From Coptis chinensis (lineage: Eukaryota; Streptophyta; Magnoliopsida; Ranunculales; Ranunculaceae), in NCBI GenBank assembly GCA_015680905.1, contig CM027379.1, forward strand, positions 96,151,001 through 96,215,000: a stretch of 64,000 nt of DNA, read 5' to 3'. Within the stretch, counting starts at the first letter, position 1, and each line of letters begins with the position of its first letter. Under the pieces are notes generated by a model that saw only the letters and a list, made by a program, of their open reading frames with translations, was not told where the DNA came from and ran no database searches. The position numbers and the translations under genes were made by a program. This document shows positions 1-10,320 of the stretch, in pieces.

Positions 1-15
1 TCATGGTCATACTAG

Positions 16-447
16 CTAGTGGAATAGTGAAGTCTGGCCATCGGCCAGCTTCGGCACGTTCTCTGACGTGGGCAATGCCATCGCCATACCGGGCAGCAAA
101 ATCCTAGAATAGTTATTAAATTCATTCTCTATCATGTATTGAATTGGGAGGTCTGGCTGAAGAGGAGGAAGATCTAGGGCCATAGCAACAGTTGGCTCGT
201 AAAAAGAGTGTCTGGTGTTACCAATACGTAGTGTAAAACCATTCAAAGGGAAACCCTAGACAGTTGGTAGATCTTCCATGTGATCATAAAAATAAGTTGC
301 CAAACCTGGGGAGTATGTCTGCTCCGGGTGTAGAATAAGAGAGTTCCAACCAACTTGAGTGATGTAGTCTCTGAAAAGATGTCCATATGCCGGAGAATTC
401 AGCAACGAATGGAAAGATTGTTCTGGAATCATCTTTGGAGCTTCCAT
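16..447 (-). pseudogene. Transposase_32-like gene, type 2, 5' part (element Z)
   Basis: This is the amino-terminal part of a type-2 Transposase_32-like protein. It starts at the ATG at 447 and runs toward the window edge. The block IPEQSF, then a GW motif, then YSPGLATYFYD corresponds closely to the E3 gene at 39207 and the E5 gene at 60300. An in-frame TAG at 256-258 interrupts it, the frame continues to another stop at 16-18, and the rest is outside the window. The gene lies about 200 bases downstream of a type-1 gene, the same order as in E3. The family is known as a putative plant transposon protein of unknown biochemical role. No catalytic motif is visible. Confidence 0.6.
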
Positions 448-646
448 TGTAGAAGATTTGAAAAAAAAATGTGACCTGTTTAGACAAGGATAAACAAATA
501 TTAGAGTATGATGAGAATAATTAAGTAAAAATAAATTACCATTAAAAACTAAAAAGAAAATGACAAATAATTTAAAATTGCTAAATTTAAATGGTTTCAT
601 TGGCCCAAGTAACGGCAAGGATCCTTTTATAAAATTTTCTATGTCG

Positions 647-1674
647 TCAATCCGTTACAAATGACCCGTTGCAACATTTAAACTCTGTTTGGTAAATCTC
701 ATGTGGTTCTCCATTGTGAGAGTGTGATTTGCCAAGAACCGGTTGTGGTACATGCAAGAGTTGTGCTTGTTCCTCTTCGTTTATTGTCCGCAGGTCCTGA
801 AATTCAAGAAGACTGTTGATAATAATGTTCTGACGTTTGAATAATGTCATCAGTCCTTGTTGCATTAAACGAAGCCCTTCCATGGGATTAAATATGTTGC
901 ATAATGCATTTTCAGTGAAGATGTTGTCAGCGAAACAATCTTCGTCGGTTTCTGCACCGACATGGTTCTTTGCAACGTCGGGGTTCCAGAATCCGTTCCT
1001 ACATACTGAGTGAATGGTAAGAATGTTAGCTGTTCGAAGAGGTGTGTGAGGAGAAGTACTAGAAAAACCCCAACCTATCATGATAAGTGTCACAATGGTT
1101 GGTAAAGGAGCTGCCTTTTTCCTGGCACGTGCGATCGTGTTCCAGAGAAATTTAATAATGCAAAATCATTGCAGTTACTCTGTAAGACCCAGAGTAGATG
1201 GAGTAGGGGTTTGGTTATTTCGGAAGTCTTAGACGTGCCGAGCACATTATGAGCTACCCATTGGATCACAGATAATTGGTTCTTTTGCAAAGATCGCTGA
1301 TAAACAATACGGTTTTTCTGGTTGTATTCGCCGTGAAGGATAGTTGCAAACATCAGATGCCTGATATTGTCGAAAGGTGAATCCTAAAGGTGTACTCCTT
1401 GGTTTGTAATAGGAATTTAAAGTACCTCAGAGATGATTTTCATAGTCAATTCACGCTTGCATCCGTTAGCACGGACAAAGAATTGCCCGTTTTGGAAATA
1501 ACCGCTTTTATAGAACAGCAAGACCAATTCTCTGGAATAAAAAGCTTGCTTATGATGTAAAAGAGGGTGCCATCCTCAACGTGATATTTCTATGTCAAAA
1601 AAGGGATGAAAAAGACCATTTTGGAAATTTTCCATAAAATTTTGCTCGTGCACGAAACTTCGAGTGAGGGCCAT
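647..1674 (-). pseudogene. Transposase_32-like gene, type 1, second copy (element Z)
   Basis: A degenerate type-1 gene. I chose the ATG at 1674 because its start, MALTRSFVHEQNF, matches the start of the E3 type-1 gene (MALRRRILPEQAF). Visible blocks in order are AFYSRELVLLFYKSGYF, the segment NQLSVIQWVAHNVLGTSK, an APLP..VT...GWGF segment, and a carboxy-terminal part containing NPMEGL. Stops near 1573 and 1420 and a frameshift near 1150 break the frame. The NQL...NV(I/L)GTSK and APLP.LVT blocks recur in all four type-1 copies of this window and resemble the plant Transposase_32 domain. Function is unknown. It is not a DDE transposase that I can recognise. Confidence 0.6.
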
Positions 1675-1790
1675 TAAAGATGGAGTGGTGAAGAAAAATA
1701 TTTTTGGAAAAAGGGAAGTTAGATTTTTTAGGTGTCTATCCTTGTTATAAATAGGCACCAATCCAAAATTGTAAAAGATACATTGAGGTG

Positions 1791-2138
1791 TCACAGGGTA
1801 GTTAGACCACGTGTATCTTCTAAGATATGTGCAAAAGTGGATTTAGTGTGGATGAGAAGAATGGGGCATGTGCCAAGAAGTGCCTTTTTTTTTTTTTTTT
1901 TTAAACTATAGCGTAAGAAGAAGGACAAGGAAAATGTAGATGTACTATCACAATAAGATGTAAGAACGTACAACGGTATGGAAACACAACATACTGATAC
2001 GGGAAATGAAATACAAACATAAATATTAGATAGAACTATATGCCACATGAACAACATTACTATAATGAAACAAACAAGCATGAAGACTTGATTAGCATAT
2101 TCAATTTGCCGCTGCTCAAACTTTTCTAGTGCATCCAT
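1791..2138 (-). other. Short leader ORF upstream of the type-1 gene, doubtful
   Basis: An open frame starts MDALEKFEQRQIEYANQ about 100 bases downstream of a TATA-like box. After that it becomes hydrophobic and low-complexity and runs through a poly-T tract (a lysine run in translation). Only the first 17 residues look protein-like, and a GT follows them, so this could be a first exon spliced to the gene at 1674. I could not match it to a family. Confidence 0.2.
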
Positions 2139-2236
2139 GAAGCTTGAAATTTGGAGAGGACTAAAAACGATTTTGTAGAATAAGAAGTGTAGAGGGAAGA
2201 ATATGAAATGAGTGAATGTGGAGGAAGTATTGAACT

Positions 2237-2244
2237 TATTTATA
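2237..2244 (-). promoter_or_regulatory. TATA-like box upstream of type-1 gene
   Basis: On the minus strand this reads TATAAATA. It lies about 100 bases before the leader ORF at 2138 and about 560 bases before the type-1 start at 1674, in a region without an LTR. Similar boxes lie upstream of the other Transposase_32-like genes. Confidence 0.35.
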
Positions 2245-2274
2245 GAAAGAACTTTGCCGCGTTTACGACCCTTT

Positions 2275-2348
2275 TTTTTTTTGCGTTTTCATGACCGTTT
2301 TCTGACCGTTTTCATGACCGTGTTTTGTGCGTTTTCATGACCGTTTAA
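2275..2348. repeat. Short tandem repeat, ACCGTTTTCATG units
   Basis: Four or five imperfect copies of a unit around GCGTTTTCATGACCGTTT lie just upstream of the TATA-like box of the type-1 gene. Between about 2380 and 2600 I see only AT-rich, simple sequence. Confidence 0.7.
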
Positions 2349-2606
2349 TAAAACGTTAGATTACGGTAAATTTTGTTGTTAAGTGTGACATCTAAAATAT
2401 ATAAGTATATATAATTATATATATCTATATAAATTATTATTACTAATATTATTATATATGTTCCTACCTATATAATATAATATTAGACATAACTAATATA
2501 TCCAGGTAAAAAATTTTAGGAAATAACCTACTATTAAGCTGGAAATGCAAACATGTAAATCAAATATCTGACATAAATATTATACAAGACTGGAAAAATA
2601 AACTAG

Positions 2607-3774
2607 CTACTGATGATCCTCAGGGGCTATAGCAGAATCCTCGGGGCTGCGTAAGAAGAACCGGGGAGTCCCGCGACGTCGTGCAAGATCTGAGCTCCCC
2701 GTGGATGCTAACTGCTCTGGATATCACCAAGAGTATCCATCACCGAGCACGAAATCGATCTTTGGCTCGCCATGAACATTCGCGAGGAACCGGTTTCCGG
2801 CGAAGTAAGCATATTGTCCCGGAAATGCAGTCATGGAAGCTCTCATTTTAAGCTTGGAATTAATACCCATGCTTATGCATCATCGACTTCGTGGCGAAAG
2901 TGGTCATATCTGCCCTTAACTCGCCCAAGGTACGTCTCATCGATACCTGGCGAGTGTACATGTCTCTCAGACCACTGTTCACAGCACGTAAGGCCTCTAT
3001 GGGGTGGGTGATCTTACTTATGGCAGTCTCATCAAAGTAGGGTGGGTGAGAGGAGCCTACGCTAGCGTGCTCGGTAGCCCTAGGTGCTGTGGGTTCCCAA
3101 GGGTCCTGTATGCATTTCTTGAAGACAAGTATATTCTCATATTGTGGTATAGGGAGTAGCGGGGTGGAGGACAGAAAACCCAAGGTAATCATAACTTGTG
3201 TTACCAGAACAGCAAGAGGGGCAGATCTAAGAGTGGCATGTGTAATAATATCAAAAAGAAAGGTAACGATGCAGAAGTTACCCTTTCGCCCTATGAGGAT
3301 CCGAGAGAAGGTGGAGGAAGGTCTTGTTGATGTCTGAGGGCTTCGAGGTGCCAATGACGTTCAGTCCCAGCCATTGAGTCACAGCCAGCTGGTTTCGTCG
3401 CATCGAGCGTTGATATGCGCATTTCCCGTCTATGTTGTACTCTCCCTCAATTAGCGTGTCGAGCATTAGGTTGTAAGTTTGTGGGTACACGGATCTTCTT
3501 TGAGTCGACGCGGGTCGACCGAGGAATGCCCCGATCCAGGGGAGAGCAAAACAGGTGTGACTTGGCGCACACCCCCTCGACATAACCCAAAATGGTCGCC
3601 ATTAAAGCTCCCATTATCGTAGAATTTCATCACCAAATCCTTGGAATAAAGCCCTCCATTAGCATATATCAAGTACTCCCATCCTCTAGAGTGAATTTCA
3701 TTATCAAAGAATGGAGCAAACACCCGTTTTTCAAATAAATTTCCAAAAATTTTCTCCACGCAAATACGCCTCAT
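2607..3774 (-). pseudogene. Transposase_32-like gene, type 1, first copy (element Z)
   Basis: A type-1 gene running from an ATG at 3774 to a TAG at 2607-2609. Blocks in order: FAPFFDNEI, RGWEYL, LYSKDLVMKFYDNG, the segment QRSMRRNQLAVTQWLGLNV, then IGTSK, then APLAVLVTQVMITLGF, KKCIQDPW, a helical region around HPIEALRAVNSGLRD, and an acidic tail SPEDSAIAPEDHQ. At least three frameshifts (near 3530, 3310 and 2850) break it. It sits upstream of, and in the same direction as, the second type-1 copy, so the gene was duplicated in tandem in this element. The 3' third is noticeably less AT-rich than its surroundings. Confidence 0.6.
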
Positions 3775-4230
3775 TACCGGCCATTACCGGTCTTAGGGAG
3801 AGGCTGGATATGGATTAATGATGAGGGGAAGAAATGGGACTTGGCTTGTGAAGGGAATTGTGGTCGGAGCTGTAAAAAGTCGCGCCGACGACACGGATAT
3901 AGTGTGGGCCTGTCTCGTACGAGACTAAAGCGAGAGGGGGCAAGATCCGGTTTTTTGGGAAGAAGAAGAATGTAAGGGTGACGCGTGTTTTTGGGTTTTT
4001 CGTGTTTAAATGGATCGAGAATTCGATATTTTGGTTGAGCCAAAAAATTTCCGAAGCCCAAATCAAGACAAATGCCCGATTTAAGCCTAAAAAATCTAAA
4101 GGCTTACCCATGACTCGTTTGGACTCCGAATTGGATGAATGAGATATCAAAATGATCGGCACGAAAAATGCTATCCAATTGTATGAGTCATTCAAAGGTC
4201 ACAAGAGTTTTTGAAATGAAGGAGAGTGTT

Positions 4231-4240
4231 TTATTTATAA
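4231..4240 (-). promoter_or_regulatory. TATA-like box upstream of first type-1 gene
   Basis: The minus strand reads TTATAAATAA about 455 bases before the ATG at 3774. A second candidate, TATATAAATAAA, lies a few bases further upstream near 4250. These are weak single-motif calls, made because each related gene has a comparable box. Confidence 0.3.
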
Positions 4241-4249
4241 ACAAGGGTT

Positions 4250-5160
4250 TATTTATATACAAGGGAGATATACGTGAAAAACACTGGATGTCCAGAAGAG
4301 TCACCATCTTAAATCATAGACAACTGTCATGTCGGCTCTAGAGCGAACCCAATCCAGCCAGACTATGGCTTTACCTCTATGTATTATGGGGTTAGGGGCA
4401 GGATGATACCATCCTGGACCGTGCGCGCTACGGTCTAATAAAATTGCCCTTATTACATACGGTTATCCTCAAACCGCCCCAAAGTAACTCAAAGTAACCA
4501 ATTCTAGGGTTGGTCTGGTAGAATCCATTGCCCGTTTGTGTTTGAAGTATGCAACATCTGAGGTTGGACACGAATCTCATGTGCAAAACTTAATGCAAAG
4601 GGAAAAGGCAACAATATAAACATATCTACAAGGTGAGTCTTTTAACGTCAGATTCTCAAGACGAATCCCAACCTGTGGGAGAAACGGCGCGGCGACGAAG
4701 ATTATCCTGCACAGCTGGTGTCAGACAAAAGTATACCTTAAATTGGCTAGTATCGGATAGGAAGTCAGGGCCTAGACAGAAGGGTGTTTGACAATGCATA
4801 CACCACCCCATCCTTTCACGCACGTCGTTTATGAGCAAAAGTACTACGACCATTCCCTATTCGTGATGAGTGAGACTTACACCAAATGATTAGCTGAAGT
4901 TCGCGAGGTAGAGAGTAGAAAAGGGAAGAGAAGGAAGGAGGTGAAATTTTAGGTACCCATCGTTTACGAAAAGCACGCTTGCTTTCGTCTTCTGAAGAAG
5001 ATTTATACTCAGTTCTAAAATAGAGTTTTTGTGGACTAAGGTTCCGGCGCTTGCAACCACACACTTCAAAGAACTATGGAGATCATGAGATAGAAGATGG
5101 CCCAGATATCGGTATTTTGGTATTTCCATTATATATCCACCACCTTTTTCCCCCACTTTT
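4250..5160 (-). other. Spacer of element Z
   Basis: This is the spacer that precedes the Transposase_32-like genes in these elements. Its segment 4330-4560 is similar to 30650-31070, with shared words such as GAACCCAATCCAG and ACCCGTTTG. The segment 5025-5075 matches 43610-43660 and, on the opposite strand, 36170-36230, all containing the 'GTGTGTGGCTGTAAGT...CTAAGTCCA' block. Minus-strand open frames here (for example 4656-5156) have no recognisable domain. Confidence 0.5.
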
Positions 5161-5381
5161 AGTGGAACTTCAACAATTTGATATGTTTGAAGATATTATT
5201 CTTTGGGCCTTGTCACCTAGGTAGAATCTGTACAGGGTGGCCTCATTACAATTTTGTATAGTTATGTCTGGTCTTACCTCTTATAAACTTTCATCAGTCG
5301 CCACTGTATTCATCTCAGAATACTTGCAATTTTTTTTATGCTGATCTTTTTTTGGATGTCACATGTTATATATCTTATCAG

Positions 5382-5544
5382 AGTTCAGCTCTTAAAAGTA
5401 CTAGAGACCCGGAAAACTGTGTTGCAAAAAGAACAAGGCATATGGCATTTGCACATGCTGTAGCTGTAGGTTTTGAAATGGATCACATAGTACACTTAAT
5501 ATCTTTCGGGGAATGCTTTGGAGGCACGCGTTTAATGTAAGTGT

Positions 5545-5618
<74 letters not shown>

Positions 5619-5829
5619 TATTATTTTTTTTTCCCGAGATATAAACATGTCAAGCTATTTATTCTTTCACTGATTAGAAATTGGCTGCAGTCGTCTGTTT
5701 GGACTTCAAACTTAATCTACCAATGATTCCATCTATGTGTTATAATAGGGATGCATGCATAAAGCTTGTGCAGCTATGGAAGGAAAAGCATGAAGTTGGC
5801 CAGTGGCTTGAAATTGATTCAGCTAGATT
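5382..5829 (+). pseudogene. COP1-interacting protein 7-like gene fragment, two exons
   Basis: Two exons are joined by an intron whose splice sites are intact. Exon 1 (5382-5536) follows a CAG acceptor and encodes RVQLLKVLETRKTVL, then, after a one-base frameshift, MAFAHAVAVGFEMDHI and FGECFGGTRLM. The GTAAGT donor is at 5537 and the AG acceptor at 5747-5748. Exon 2 (5749-5829) continues in phase with DACIKLVQLWKEKHEVGQWL. This pattern (VLETRK, then M-F-A-x-A-V, then a conserved W-KKHE-GQWLE block) is what I know from the plant CIP7-like family of COP1-interacting nuclear proteins. The rest of the gene is absent. It lies in the same direction as, and just upstream of, transposon protease exons, so it may have been captured by the CACTA element. 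A decayed resident copy is also possible. Confidence 0.7.
5549..5611. repeat. (AT)n microsatellite followed by poly-T
   Basis: An uninterrupted AT dinucleotide run of about 60 bases, then a T-rich run, inside the intron of the CIP7-like fragment. Confidence 0.95.
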
Positions 5830-6321
5830 GTAATGGGACTCTCCTACTTAAATTTTTCCTCAAAATGTCTATATCATTGCTGACTTGCCTTAATGTTCAT
5901 ACTGTTTTCATAATGAACAAGTTCTTTAACAGGAGACCGGAGTAAAATATAGGAGATTAGTTCTTGAGGTAAGTTATCAATGCTTCTATTTGACTGCCCG
6001 GCATGATTTTTTTGTGATCACCATAACCTATCTATTTTGTAGTAAATCTCCCATGCATGTTGCTGCTACCTACGACAAAAATAGTGGGTTAAATTATTAG
6101 GGGGAATTGAGTCTTAATGGTTCTTGACATACCATCAATGGAAGTGTACTGGTTAGACTCTTTAAAAGATTTTTGAGGGCTGCCGGATCCAGCTTTTAAA
6201 TTATCAGTAAACACGTGAGTTTAGTCTTTATTTATTGTATTTTTCATTATATATTTGATTCTATCTTGAAAATAATGAGAATGAAACAAATGCATTTTCA
6301 GTGCGCATCAAGACATCAAAT

Positions 6322-6778
6322 ATGTCCAAAGGAAAGAGAAAGATGAATCCAAATCCAAATTGGAACTGTGTGATAGTAAGTTTAGTTTCTTTGGAATACA
6401 ATACAAAATATCTTCCAATTTGGGTATGTGTTAATACAAGTATTAATTATGTGTAGTGCCCACAACAACAAGGGGGGGATTGTATGCGGATATTATGTAT
6501 TGCACTTTATGCGAAATTTAGTAGAGGATCCTGGTCCACCACTCAAAAAGAAGGTGACTGTAAAGTAGCATTATTTTTCATATAGTCTTAGCTATCTTAT
6601 AAATTGGTGCATGTGTAAATATGGTAGGCAATGTATTGCCTGCATTATTCATTTTCATAATATTTATAATATATTTTTCGTCGAATAGGTATTGGAGTTC
6701 TCTAACAAGAAGAGTCACACCACTAAAATAGATGAAGTTCGTCTTGAATTCATCGACTTTATCCAACAATTTATCTGA
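6322..6778 (+). pseudogene. Ulp1-type (C48) peptidase carboxy-terminal exons of a CACTA transposon
   Basis: Three exons with plausible GT/AG borders: to 6375, 6457-6553 and 6689-6778. The first ends NPNWNCVI. The second carries CPQQQGG and, after one extra base in a run of seven G, CGYYVLHFMRNLVEDPGPP. The third reads KIDEVRLEFIDFIQQFI and then TGA. The CGYYV motif holds the catalytic cysteine of Ulp1/SENP-like proteases, and the DEVR-EF--F end is typical of the versions carried by plant CACTA and Mutator transposons. The histidine and aspartate part of the catalytic site is missing or lies upstream unrecognised. The G-run frameshift marks it as dead. Confidence 0.75.
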
Positions 6779-7394
6779 GTAGTTAATTTAGGTAAGTGGG
6801 CTTCCATATTTTCCCTTTCTTTATGTATATTTACTTTTCTTATTGATTTTTTTTTCTTACTTGTGCATGAATATACCTTTCTTGATTCACTTGTTTTTAA
6901 ATTTTATATACTAGTCATAGTGGAATGATGACTTCATGATATGATGTAGATGCATGGATCGATTAACAGATGAATAGATGGCAGCTAGGTTTTTCGGTGT
7001 TGGAAGTGTGCACAACAAGCTAAGATATTGCTAGGATACCATTAGTTTTTTTTTTTTTTTTTTTTTTTGCTTTAATTTATTGTGATTATTTTGGTATTGG
7101 AATGACTTATTTTGTTAGGAGTCAAACTGGATAATAGATACTAGGTTTGATCCATTAAATCAATAGAAGTTAATTGTTTTGAATGTTGTTTCTTTTTTCC
7201 TGAGTGGATGTTGTTTCCATATCATAAAGCAGGTTAAAGTTATTTTGGTTGTGATGTTTTGATAAATGTATGCGAATGTTGTTTCTGTCATAAAGCAGGT
7301 TAATGTGATTTTGGTTATGACGTATAGGATGCAGGTTGAGAAATGAATACGATCGAATACAGAAAAGAGAAAATATTTTTTAAAAATTATTTTT

Positions 7395-8475
7395 ATTTAT
7401 CTCACTTTTGGAAAAAGTGACATAATATCTATTAAAAGTGACACAATTGACCACTCTTATGTGTTGCTTTTGACGTACTTGTGTCACACTCTGGTCCAAA
7501 AGTAACACAACTAGTATACTTAATGTGTTACTTCCAAAAGTGACATAACTAGTATACTTAATGTGTCACTTTTGACGTACTTATGTCTCGGTCTGGTCCA
7601 AAAGTGATACAACTCGTATATTTAATGTGTCACTTTTTGACGTACTTATGTCTCGCTCTGGTCCAAAAGTGACACAACTAGTGTACTTAATGTGTCACTT
7701 TTGACGTACTTATGTCTCGCTCTGGTTCAAAAGTGACACAACTAGTATACTTAGGGTGTGTTTGTTAAATTTTAACTCATGGAAAGGAAAGGAAATAAAA
7801 TGGGTGGTCCACTATGGAATGGAATGGAATGGAATTGAAAGGAAATAATTTTAAATGGTATGTGTTTGGTAAACTGGGGAAAGGAAAGTAAAAACTGGGG
7901 AAAGGAATAATCATGTTTGTTTGCAAAAGCTATGGAAAGGAATAATTGTATTGTTGGGTCATGGGTGTATTAGTAGTAAGTCCCTATCTATTTATTTCCT
8001 TTCCTTTCCTTTCCACAAAAATTTTAGGGGTTAGCTAAGGACACAAAACCTTTTCCATTTCAATAATTTTGTTTCCATATGGAAAAGCCCATTTCCTTTC
8101 CATGGGTAAACAAACACCTTATAAACTATGGAAAAGGTGGACCACTCTTATTTTCCTTTCCTTTCCATAGTGTTTCCATCATAACAAACACACTCTTAAT
8201 GTGTCATTTTTTATGAAATTATGTCCCACTCTAGCTAGTTCAAAAGGGATACAACTAGTGTCACTTTTGATAAGCACTGTGACACTATTTCTTAAAAGTG
8301 ACACAAGAGGCTATTCTTAAGTGTCATTTTATTAACAAAAAGTGACACATTTAGTAAGGCTTTTGTGTCACTTTTGGTAGAATTTTATGTGTCGGGGGCT
8401 GTTAGGTCACTTCTGAATTAGTTTCAAAAGTGACACAAATGACTTCTTGTGTCACTTAAAAAGTGGCACAAAAAG
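7395..8475. repeat. CACTA subterminal repeats
   Basis: Dense direct and inverted copies of a word around AAAAGTGACACAA, with the spacer 'CTAGTATACTTAATGTGTCACTTTTGACGTACTTATGTC' type unit repeated about every 70-80 bases between 7500 and 7750. These repeats normally bind the TnpA-type protein of CACTA elements. A MITE interrupts the array at 7754-8195. Confidence 0.8.
7754..8195. mobile_element. Harbinger/Tourist-like MITE
   Basis: A 442-base non-coding element with terminal inverted repeats GGGTGTGTTTGTTA and TAACAAACACACTC (one mismatch). It is flanked by a TTA duplication at 7751-7753 and 8196-8198. Removing it and one TTA restores the surrounding CACTA subterminal unit (CTAGTATACTTAATGTGTC). 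Long inner inverted segments rich in GGAAAGGAAAGG and CCTTTCCTTTCC would let it fold back. TTA target sites fit PIF/Harbinger-type MITEs. Confidence 0.85.
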
Positions 8476-8495
8476 CCCTTCCTTTAGTAGTGGTA

Positions 8496-8836
8496 GATGA
8501 TTGACTATTATGCATGTATTAGCTTAGGTTTCAAATTGATTATTCGTTATTCATTGCTAGTGAGATGTATAGATATCTGAAAATAAATAAGGAAACATTA
8601 ATTTTATTTCTTAAGTCGTTGTAGTATAAATGAAGTTTGTGAGTACCTTCTCTAAAAAACTCTCACGAGGCTATAAATCGTCCACTAGGGAATTCTTAGT
8701 GGTTTAAGGCCTTATTGCATATGGTCAATGCAGTCGCACTCAGAAAAACGAGAGTAGGCAGGAATACATTTTTAGTCACTTATTTTAATTTCACATATTT
8801 ACTTGAGGACAAGCAAAATGCTGTTTGGGGGTGGTT
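8496..8836 (+). other. 3' non-coding region and polypurine tract of LTR element A1
   Basis: No gene. This matches the 3' non-coding regions before the other 3' LTRs (22500-22860, 41600-41947, 62700-63044), including CTCTCACGAGGCTATAA and TTGAGGACAAGCAAAATGCT. It ends in the polypurine tract TTTGGGGGTGG at about 8824-8834, directly before the LTR. Confidence 0.8.
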
Positions 8837-9456
8837 TGATAAGAGCCCAAAACTGTAGATTCAACTCCTTAATAGTATTATATTTAGGCCAATTATGTTT
8901 AAAATAAATAAGAGTTAGTAATGTTTACGTGTTTTTGTATATTTCAGGTCTTGAAATCAATTATGTGAAAAAATACGTCACTTTTGCAAGAGAAAGGAGT
9001 CAAATTGCTTGATAGAGAAATTATATGATTAAAGCCCAAGTTTCAAGGAGAAAAAACATTTTTAAAGCCTAGTAAAAGCTGAAAAGTCAAAGTCAACACG
9101 GTTAGAAAAAGAGCAGAAAAGTCAACAGAACTTCCGCAGGTTGTATCTTTGGACTCAGACCTCGGAATTGGGCCTATTTTATGTCAAAACGACCGGCTCA
9201 AAAAAATCTATAATTTCTAATTGTCTAAGCCTTGACCTAATCAGAGTAGTAAAAGTGGATGAAAAGTATGTTGCAGTAAATTCCCGTAGAGAAACCCTTT
9301 TTGGACTTAAGTAATTAGGTTTTGGGCTTGATTTAGTGGCCCAAAACACAGCTCCAAAGCCCATGCATGAAATTGTAAATCTAACCCTCTCCTATATGAA
9401 GAGGTTTAAGCCTAAACAAAACTTGGCTACTCCCCTCTTTAGTTTAGTTATAAATT

Positions 9457-9527
<71 letters not shown>

Positions 9528-10320
9528 TTATTTAGTTTAATATAGTCTAAGTAATTAGGGTTTATAATTATAGCCTCCATAAAACCTCCATTAAAATATC
9601 TTCAAGTTATGATTATTATTGAATTCAATTGCTTCTCTTTCTATTATGTCTTCTTCTCATTCTTTTATTTATGATAGTCCCATGAATCAAAGCTAAACTC
9701 CCATTAAAGGGAGTTTGAATGAAGCTTTGAGAGGACTTAATTTGTTAGTATAGATTTGTTGCTTAGGGTTTCAAGTTTAGGTGTTTCTTGACTTGAAGAT
9801 AAGAAAAGTATAAACTAAACTAGAGAATAGTGAGTTTGCCATGAGAATGAGAACACGCTTTCTCTCATACTAATTAGTTTATGACTAGAGATAGTATAAA
9901 GTAATTAGGGATCATTAAAGGTCTAGTCTTTATATTTTAATCTTGTGTGAGAATATCTAGACTATGGTTTTCTGTACAAATCTATACTAGCATGTTAAGA
10001 AATTAAAAAGTGGATTTCAATCTCTCTCTATTCTTCTCCATATTTTATTCAAGTCATATTTAATTGCTTTAGTTAAATTAGTATATGTTAAATTCATATA
10101 TTTAGTTTTGTAGTATAAATTCACATCCATAAATATTGCTCTCACCACTGTTTTCTTGTGTTTGATTAGTTAATTAATTAGTTTAAGTCTAGAGAGTTAA
10201 CAGTAGAACGATTCCGTACTCTATATATTGCATGAATATATATATGTGAGAGTAGAAAATAAATAATTGATAACGTAAGAATAAGTTAGAGAAATCTAGT
10301 TGTGTTTTTACGTTATATCA
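8837..10320 (+). repeat. 3' LTR of element A1 (family A)
   Basis: Starts TGATAAGAGCCCAAAACTG right after the polypurine tract and ends ...ATATCA at 10320 (other copies end TTATCA). About 1.48 kb. It contains a TATA-like CCTATATGAAGAGG near 9390 and then a long CT repeat. The following bases AATAG begin B-family sequence, so A1 is inserted in element B+. The body of A1 upstream was replaced by the CACTA element. Confidence 0.85.
9461..9526. repeat. (CT)n microsatellite in LTR leader
   Basis: About 66 bases of nearly pure CT, some 70 bases after the TATA-like box of the A1 LTR. The same place in A2 has shorter CT runs (17921-17968 and 23481-23496). Confidence 0.95.

Larger units (their letters stand above)
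5382..8492 (+). mobile_element. CACTA (En/Spm) transposon, 3' part; left end not found
   Basis: The right terminus at 8492 reads, on the minus strand, CACTACTAAAGGAAGGGC, the classic CACTA end. Inward of it are many copies of the subterminal word AAGTGACACAA in both orientations. Ulp1 exons lie upstream, as in other plant CACTA elements. Just outside the end, the 3' region of LTR element A1 resumes (GATGATTGACTATTATGC, as at 41607 and 62703), so the element jumped into A1. I could not find the left CACTA end. The start given is only the first recognised gene piece, and the left part may be rearranged. Confidence 0.65.

Noticed and set aside
5140..5170. TTTTAGTGG as a possible CACTA left or right end
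   Set aside because: No subterminal repeats of either CACTA family next to it.
5541..5726. Open frame of alternating Tyr and Ile
   Set aside because: Translation of the AT microsatellite inside an intron.
7500..7750. Regular 70-80 base repeats as a CRISPR-like array
   Set aside because: They are CACTA subterminal repeats in a plant sequence, in both orientations and without unique spacers.
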